Origin: Silene conica
Lineage: Eukaryota; Streptophyta; Magnoliopsida; Caryophyllales; Caryophyllaceae
Assembly: GCA_029255685.2 (NCBI GenBank)
Contig: CM055315.2
Location: 31,005,501 to 31,069,500, forward strand
Length of the DNA stretch: 64,000 bases
Reading direction: 5' to 3'
Part shown: positions 56,700 through 64,000 of the stretch, piece by piece
How positions within the stretch are numbered: position 1 is the stretch's first letter
Layout: every line of letters begins with the position of its first letter
Program-made: the position numbers and the translations under genes
The notes under the pieces: model-generated
Seen by the model: only the letters and a program-made list of their open reading frames with translations
What the model was told of the DNA's origin: nothing
The model's database searches: none

Positions 56700-57986
56700 T
56701 GTTGGGAAATGTGTCCTCAACAATAGTACGATCACGTAATTAAATCTCGTAACGAGAATGCGCAAGGGATGATACGAATTATTAGTCAACTGACCAACAT
56801 TAATCGGTAATGATTGGCTAGCTAGAGTTTGACATTACTGTCGTATGACGGTGGTGGTCAGTTGATCCCTTTAGGTCACACCTTTAGGACAATTCCCTTA
56901 ATTAATAAAGTGATCAAATGTATATTGATACGATTTGATCATATTCCTTAAACTCGTGTATCGAGAATATAGAGGTTAAATCTTATTGTAAGATTTATTT
57001 TTAAAATTGAAACGTGTCAATTGTTAAACATTAAACGATATTTTAAGATATCGTAATTAGAATGAATTGGGTTGAAATTAATACAAAGGTTGTAAATCGT
57101 ATTGACGATAAAATATTATTTTACAATGGTAATTTCGAATTACTTGTTAATTGAATAAATATGATTTGTTTAATTATGTATAATATTTATGGGATAAATA
57201 TTTACATGTTTCAAATGTACTAAAGTATTTTATATCTAAATGACATATAAGATGTCACACTTTATACAATTGTACATTTGACAAATTGTAAAATGAAGTC
57301 CATATTATGGACTATATGGCACGGCTAAGTGGTGATGGTGGTGTGGTTAATTAGAGTGTTAATTGCTCCTTAATCATTGCTTGAGACATTGTTCTTGAGA
57401 CACCAACCTAGTAACCACCCTAGTGTCTTGAGAACACAAGTTGTTCCCTCATTGACACTCCCCATAACCGACTCCCCTTCACCCCATGTAGCATGCTTAA
57501 GTTAATTAGATTATCTTAAGTTAAAGAAGCATGCTTAGGATATATATATGATATATGTCATTCATTCTTTTCTTCTTCTTGTTGCCTTAGCCGAAATATC
57601 ACCAAGTAAGAAGAGAAATTTCTACCTCTAAAATACTTATTATAAGATAATAAAATTATACTAAGAGTAGTATTCATATATTATTCTAATTAGAGAGATT
57701 AGAATAAAATTAAGGAAAAACCGATTCCTAGTCTAGCATACAAAGTTTCGGTTCTTTGAGGGATTGTCTTGGTGCATCCGGAGGAGGTATTCTAATTTGG
57801 GTACTAGGAGGATCATCCTAGCATATTATTGGACCGTGTGTAAGGGTTCATTTTCTCCTCTTTCCGCACATTTTAGCATGCATAAGATCTTATAAACGAG
57901 TTTATAAATATGTTAATTAAAAGTTAATTAAAGGGTTTTTGTTAGTATGACTAAATTAGTTTATGAGCAACTAGTTAAACCTTACA
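56700..57986 (+). repeat. 5' LTR of the copia-type element
   Basis: Starts TGTTGGGAAATGTGTCCTC and ends GTTAAACCTTACA, 1287 bp. The same start recurs at 63832. TGTTGGGAA is a frequent plant copia LTR start. Confidence 0.92.
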
Positions 57987-57988
57987 AT

Positions 57989-58001
57989 TGGTATCAGAGC
58001 A
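57989..58001 (+). promoter_or_regulatory. Primer-binding site of the copia-type element
   Basis: TGGTATCAGAGCA, 2 bp after the LTR, complementary to initiator Met-tRNA. Confidence 0.9.
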
Positions 58002-60446
58002 AAAGGGTTGTTTGCATGCTTTCCGTTTCGTTTTTACGGAGTTATTAGGATAACAAAATAAAACTTGATAATTTTCGTTTTGATATATGATATGCACGAA
58101 ATTAATTTAGCATGATACCTACTGTTTTCTAATATGATTTAGAAGATTTGGAATAATTTTTGCATGAATATTGATCATTGGTATTTTAATTTCGGTTTTT
58201 AATACGTTTTAATGGTTAAAAATGATTAATTTTGGGAAAAATAGTTAAAATTAACTTCTGGCCGAGATTTTTCAGTATGATATCACATGTATTTTCTATA
58301 ATATGAATATGAATTTTCGTAAATTATAGACCTTTAAATCGTGTGATATGAATTTTAATGGTTAAAATGCAATAAGATGAATAAAAATGGGTTAAAATAG
58401 TTATATTATGAATTTGACTATAAACATTTATGAGGATGTCACATGCAATATTTAAAATTTATGTTGAATTTTCCAGAAATTTATCTCAAATATTGCAATA
58501 TTATAGATTTTTAATGTAAAAATCGGGTAATTAGTGACATAATTTCGACTTTAATAGTTTAAGTTGGAATTTGGCCATAAAAATTTAACACGATGTCATA
58601 TATATTATTTCCAGCATGTATAAAATTTTCGAGAATTTTATCTTATTTTATGCTTGAGAAATAATTTTAAGGGTTAAAATCGTACGATATATGACGTAAA
58701 TCGTTAAAATTTGCAAATGTTGTTAAAATGGCCGAAATATGTAACCCATATTAGTCATATATGATATGTTCATCATGAAAATTATCTTGGGAGCCAAAAG
58801 TTTCAGATTTGATTTGTATTGATTTAATTTTGATTTGTTAAAAGTAGCATTTAAAATTATATAAAAGGAGGCATGCTTTAAAATTTCGGCTATGGGGCAA
58901 TGTGCCATTTAATTTTCTGTCCATCTTGTGTTCTTAAAATGTTTTGGAAGGTATAAAAATATTATTAGTATTTAATTTGCATTTATGAAGTTAATTATTG
59001 AATTTTCCGACTTAAATTGCTCGTTTCACGTGTTATTTTCGAAATAATAATAAAACCGTGTAAAATACTAATATTTTAACTTTCTGAAAATTTTAAGAAC
59101 ATTCTGGATTTTTCAAAATTTGAATTTTGAATTTTCGAAATTTTAATGTCTCTTTTGTATTTTATATTATTTTTCCCGTAAAACCGAGTAATACCGATCA
59201 ATATTGAAATATTAAGTTAAGTCATGTTCAAAGTTTGAGTAAGACTAAATTTTGAATCCTATAAGAGTTGGGATGATTAACTTAAGAATGAAAACCGTTT
59301 CATTTAAATGCATAGTGTTGTTAAACGTTAAAACACGCGATTCCATAAACCGAGGTTTGCGATAACTATTTAAATAAGTGTTTTAAATAGGACGATTTGG
59401 CTTAGGATTTGCATGTTAATTCATATTTATATAAGCATTGCATATTTTATATTATGAATGTCATGATTTATTTTTACGTAATTTTGGGAATTATGTAATT
59501 TACTTAGTATGGCCTTAGTCTTTAAATCGGTATTTCCCGTAATGTAAGGGGTTACCGATTGGGTTGTAATTTTGTGATCTCGTATCACCCAATTGTAATT
59601 TATTTCTATTTTATAATGTATAAAGTAGACTAGAAAAGTTGTAATATTTGTAAAATCCGGAGTTCCTTGAAGACGGTGCCATTCGGAAAGGAGTTCCGAT
59701 CAAGACGATGTTTACCTCGAAGTGCGTGCCGCGTGAAGTTCAAGGGACCAAAGGAGTTGGTTTCCGAATTTGTACTTTTATTATTTCTTTTCTAGGAAAG
59801 GCCATACTAGGGTTTATTTATGCTTTTATTTTTTGCTTTTTATATGTTTGCATGCATAGCCAAATCGTCATACATCGTATCATGCATGTTTCGACCTAGT
59901 CGACCTAGTCTTTTATTTTATCGATAATTCACCGACTTAGTTCACTTAAACGGAGATAGATAATAATTTGACTAGATCTCTTACATATAAATATTGAGAC
60001 TTAGCCTTACCAAAAAGTACGGACCCATGAATCCCTTCTTCACAAGAACGTAGGCTCGGCTATACCGGGGTACTAAAATTGTCACGTTGGGTAAGTGGGG
60101 TAATAAGATTACACCTTGAAATTTGGTTGATCTCAACGAAAGTATTCGTAACCGTAGTTGCAATAAGTTCGGGCTAAAGATAATTTTAAGAAAATTGTCG
60201 ACCGAGAGTTCTAAGAGTAGAACCGATTAAAGAGTTAATCCACCAAATTATACCGATACGGGTTGAATCGGCTACACCGTGCCCGGATTAGTATGGGTTT
60301 GGGTCTCGGGATTGTTTACTTAATTGGGTAAGAGATCATTAAGTAAATACATAAATAAAGTTTTTAAAGTTTTTAGTTTAAATTATGAATTTAAAAATGA
60401 TGTTGTTTTTCCTTTTATTATTGTAGTTTAATTTTCAACATCGACA
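58002..60446 (+). other. Long 5' untranslated region of the copia-type element
   Basis: About 2.4 kb of AT-rich sequence with no ORF of note between the primer-binding site and gag. Such long leaders are common in non-autonomous LTR elements. Confidence 0.6.
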
Positions 60447-61355
60447 ATGGCAACCAACGCTCCACCTCTCACTAACGTATCATGGCTTCGGTCCTTTATG
60501 GATCGTTGCAAACTCGATAAGCATGGTTCCAATTTTAAGGATTGGGATGCGCAATTGCTTTTGGCCGCTTAAGGTGACGATAAGAGTCGTTACCTATCCG
60601 AAGCCGCACCTCCCGCACCGACCGCCCGTTCGTCGGTCCAAAATCGTGAGGCTTATGAAGCCTACATGAAAGAGTCTTCCGCTCTTAAGAATGTGCTCAT
60701 CTTCTCCATGGAACCGGATCTCCAAAGGAGTATGATTAAGTTGACCACATCATATGAGATATACACCAAGCTTGCGACCATGTTTTCGCAAACTCCTAGG
60801 GTGATTCAATATGAGGCGGCTTCCGCCTTCTTTGACATTACTTTCAAGGAAGGACAAAAGATAAGCCCTCATGTGCTCAAACTAGTTGAGCTCGCGGAGA
60901 CTCTAAAAGCTCAAGATGTTGATGTTCCCGACTCTCTTATCATTGACCGAGTTCTTCACTCGCTCAATAAGGTTAAGGCGTATGCTCAATTCCGGGTGAA
61001 TTTCAATATGCGAAACCAAGAGACCTCGTTAGACGAGTTGCATAAGATGCTAGTCCAAGCCGAAAGGGACATGGGACTTCATGAAAGTTCCACCAAAGAT
61101 GTTTTGAACATCGAAAAGAAAGGGAAAACGAGCTTCAAGAGGAATGCCTCGAAAGGCAAGGGCAAGAAAACGTTCAAGCCCAAAGCGACCAAAGAAAAGA
61201 CCTTTTCGAAAGGCGCTTCCACCTCGTCTTCTAAAGAGCAAGACAAGTGCCATTATTGCACGAGGATCGGTCATTGGAAGAGAAATTGCCCCAAATACTT
61301 AAGCGATCTCAAAAATGGGAAGACAACCGCCGTAGGTAATAATTCTCGCGTATAA
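60447..61355 (+). pseudogene. Copia-type gag with an early stop
   Basis: The ATG at 60447 opens a frame with WLRSFMDRCKLDKHGSNFKD, the start of a plant copia gag (UBN2-like). A TAA at 60570-60572 (codon 42) interrupts it; the frame is then open to 61355. The later part has the capsid-like FFDITFKEGQKISPHVLKLV, a Lys-rich linker, and an intact zinc knuckle CHYCTRIGHWKRNCPKY near the C terminus. The protein ends about 15 residues later at a TAA without continuing into protease, so gag is a stand-alone gene here. Translation might start again at an internal Met such as 60666, which would lose the N-terminal part. Confidence 0.88.
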
Positions 61356-62390
61356 TTCATGTCGTTTATCAACTTATGTATAGTGATACAAATGTGTTGA
61401 TAATTACCCTTTTTAATTGTTTTAAAGGGCCACCCCCGAATAATGATAAGGGCAAGGAGAAGGAAGCTTGAGATTCCTTTATTGGATGGCTACGGTAGCA
61501 TCCAATTGATCGAAGACTTGAAGAGCTAGGCTCTAATTTTCATATTGTCTTCTTTCATATTTTGCATTTATTTATGGAACAATTTAATTCTCTTGTAAGA
61601 CAAGGATTAAAATCCTAAAACAATGGTTGTAATTTTGGATATTAGTGACTTGGTTTTCAACCCGAGTCACTACTTTTGTTCTTAATCAATGTTTTGATTT
61701 CTCAAATAAATTGCATGCCTTGTTTAAACATGAATAATAGTGATTTAATCACGCCATAAATATTGATACGATCAAGTATAAGATAATCAAAGAGTTGATT
61801 AAAACGGAGAACTACACCCCATGAGATAGATTCAATCAAAATGAGACTATATCAGTTCATTATAAGATTTTCATTTTAAGTGAAAATGAGAATGTATTCA
61901 TCACACCTATCAAACTTCAAACATTCAGATACATTGGTTAATCGAAATAGCTATCCTTAAACAAGTAAAGGTTATTGTTAGAAGGATAGAGTGGGAGAAA
62001 ATGTTTCGCTCACAAACCAATGATATAAATAAAGGAAGAATCTTAGAGAAGATTCCTTACTTGGGAGTCTTAAGAAGAGCCCTAAATGATTTGAAGAAAC
62101 TACGGGAGGACACTCGAAGAAAGGTTCTTTGTGTTCATTGTTTCATAGAGAGGAAACTTGAAACCCCGTATGAAATCATCGGTAGGAAAACGGTTTCTAT
62201 GTAGTTATAAAGAAATTATCATGTCATTTTCGTCTCGAGGAAACGAAGACATGATAAGAGGGTGATGATTGATTGAATGGAAATAGATCACTATGGGGAT
62301 AGTGATAGTGATAATGATTCGAGTAATAGTTTAACATGCGAGAAATGAAAGGTTCATTTAAGAAATCGAGGGATATTGTTTTCAGTGGGA

Positions 62391-62570
62391 GCGATATTCA
62401 TCAAAGAATTGAAACCTACCATTTAGAGAGAATGGGTGATTCTTTAAGAGTAAAGAATAAGAGGCACTCAATTTAGATGAGCGATATTCATCAAAGAATT
62501 GAAACCTACCATTTAGAGAGAATGGGTGATTCTTTAAGAGTAAAGAATAAGAGGTACTCAATTTAGATGA
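62391..62570. repeat. Perfect-but-one 90-bp tandem duplication
   Basis: Units 62391-62480 and 62481-62570 start GCGATATTCATCAAAGAATTG and differ only at GAGGCACTC versus GAGGTACTC. Confidence 0.95.
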
Positions 62571-62966
62571 ATAAAATAATTGTATCATATGATGATGGAG
62601 TTTTAATGGGAAGGTTTATTATATGGATAATAAAAGGTCGCCCACTAGAAGTTAGAATGGTTGGATACATTGTTCATAATGATGAATGTAACCATTATTA
62701 AATAGCCAAGATGAGTGAAAATTATAAAGAATGATGAAATCATAAATAAACTACAATATAGATTTCAGTACATAAGTGACTATAGAGAGTGATTTTAATC
62801 CCTCCAGTATATCGATACGTCACAAGTTATAAGATAACAGTGGGAGCTTTCCTTCGGAAAGGAAACTCAAAATCTAAAAAGAGTTCTAGAATTGTACTCA
62901 AATAGAATCATATTATACGGGATATTATGAGAATAAAGGAGACCAAAAGTTGTAAGTTTTGCTATC

Positions 62967-63024
62967 ATGAATAAAGGTTATTCGCATGAATAAAGGTTAT
63001 TCGCATGAATAAAGGTTTATTCGC
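62967..63024. repeat. Three-copy 19-bp tandem repeat
   Basis: ATGAATAAAGGTTATTCGC three times, the last with one extra T. Confidence 0.95.
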
Positions 63025-63831
63025 AAAACACTAATACAATTAGATGATTGTGCATCAAATGCAATGTAATAGTATTGACTATTGTTGCATGACAACATCA
63101 TTTGAGTTATTAATAACTCAAAGTAAAAGATACTTTGTCAGAATCCAAATGGGTTGTATGAGACAATATTGAACCCCATAAGTGAACTGGATTGACTTAG
63201 TATGGTCCCTAGCCGCTTACATGAGGTGACGTCTTAAAGCGACTAGAGTGTGAGGCGATTGATGGCAAGTTCAAGTGCCATAGAGTCATATGTGATGACT
63301 AGTCGATCACATAGGCAGACTGTAAGAGACACTCTGTCGGGCAATGTGACCGCTTATAGAGTTCTGGAAATTTTATAGCCGGGTCGTGGCGAGAGCTGCT
63401 ATAGTATTCTTTTGAGTCAATTCTTTGACTAAAGACTATTCTCCCAAGATGGTACAGTTTAGCCATAACTTTGATCCATTCTCTACGACTTTTCGTAACT
63501 GGAGTCAAATGGGATTGTTTTGGGTTGTGACTGACTGTGACTAGTTGAAGGAAGTAGTGCGATAGAAATTGTCCACCCCTTGTCAGGGTTGTTCAAATCT
63601 CAGGGCCACTCGAGGAGAAGTTAACTGGAAATGCGTGGCCACGCTCGGAAGGTATCTATGGTAGATAATTCTGGTCAGACAGTTATTCTCCAGATCGAGG
63701 AAACCACTCATGATATGATCGAATGTAAGTACGACCTTAGAGAGACATCTTGCATTGAGTGGGAGATTGTAATAGGACAAGAGAATTGGTGACGCACACT
63801 TGTCGAGGACAAGTGGGAGATTGTTGGGAAA

Positions 63832-64000
63832 TGTGTCCTCAACAATAGTGCGATCACGTAATTAAATCTCATAACGAGAATGCGCAAGGGATGATACGAA
63901 TTATTAGTCAACTGACCAACATTAATCGGTAATGATTGGCTAGCTAGAGTTTGACATTACTGTCGTATGACGGTGGTGGTCAGTTGATCCCTTTAGGTCA
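63832..64000 (+). repeat. 3' LTR of the copia-type element, partial
   Basis: Repeats the first 169 bp of the LTR at 56700 with two substitutions, and runs off the right edge of the window. Confidence 0.93.

Larger units (their letters stand above)
61356..63820 (+). other. Non-coding internal region replacing pol
   Basis: No integrase or reverse transcriptase motif is visible in any frame. Short ORFs (for example 62001-62204) resemble nothing I can name. Includes two local tandem repeats, listed separately. Confidence 0.6.
56700..64000 (+). mobile_element. Gag-only copia-type LTR retrotransposon (TR-GAG-like)
   Basis: 5' LTR 56700-57986, primer-binding site, a gag gene (60447-61355), about 2.5 kb without recognisable pol, then a polypurine tract (GTGGGAGATT) and the 3' LTR from 63832, which continues past the window. 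No protease, integrase or reverse transcriptase motifs are seen, so the element must have moved with proteins from another element. The LTRs differ at two of the first 169 positions that can be compared. Confidence 0.85.

Noticed and set aside
62001-62204. Copia pol fragment
   Set aside because: The 67-aa ORF has no integrase or reverse transcriptase signature despite a vaguely similar TPYEI word.

Overview
This window is nuclear DNA of a flowering plant. One intact, intron-rich nuclear gene for a plastid protein fills its left third, and almost everything else is nested or decayed transposable elements and AT-rich tandem repeats. The mobile elements are all typical plant families: Stowaway and Tourist-like MITEs, Helitron, CACTA, MULE, Athila-like and chromovirus Ty3/gypsy, and a Ty1/copia-type LTR element. 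The gene is clearly dicot-like; a more exact placement is not supported by what I can see.

Layout. 1-1640: decayed Athila-like gypsy polyprotein on the minus strand. 2200-2405: Stowaway MITE. 3414-22579: plastid biotin carboxylase gene (CAC2/accC type), 16 exons, 1611 coding nt, 536 aa. Every exon joins in frame across GT-AG introns and all recognisable active-site residues are present. Its introns hold several Stowaway MITEs (one nested in another), a Tourist-like MITE, a SINE, a Helitron, a foldback element and a 1.4-kb solo LTR. 22791-23418: non-LTR retroposon with a 16-bp target duplication. 23640-29630: AT-rich minisatellite with higher-order structure, then a degenerate long-period repeat array. 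29909-32312: LTR-like block with two hairpin repeat arrays. In the first (30631-31176), eleven copies of a conserved 30-bp word are flanked by variable arms that keep complementarity. 32806-37850: decayed Mutator-like element with FAR1-type transposase fragments on +, and an Ulp1-like protease fragment plus captured DIS3/RRP44 exosome exons on -. 38050-40440: AT-rich tandem repeat invaded by a retroposon tail and a 613-bp near-perfect foldback element.

41071-64000 is a nested retrotransposon cluster. A chromovirus-type gypsy element (5' LTR 41071-43142, gag-pol 44308-53145, 3' LTR from 53304) is split in gag by a 4.2-kb CACTA element (44826-49061) with a 3-bp target duplication. The CACTA carries a captured TOPLESS-like exon and an unidentified 239-aa ORF. 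The gypsy 3' LTR is broken at 53966 by a second LTR element on the minus strand (LTR 53967-55531). That element is in turn interrupted at 56700 by a gag-only copia-type element whose second LTR begins at 63832 and runs off the window.

How the parts relate. The only gene likely to serve the host is the biotin carboxylase, the ATP-dependent carboxylating subunit of the plastid acetyl-CoA carboxylase that commits carbon to fatty-acid synthesis. The elements have enlarged its introns to a 19-kb gene without visible damage to exons or splice sites. The remaining coding pieces belong to mobile elements or are host fragments carried by them.
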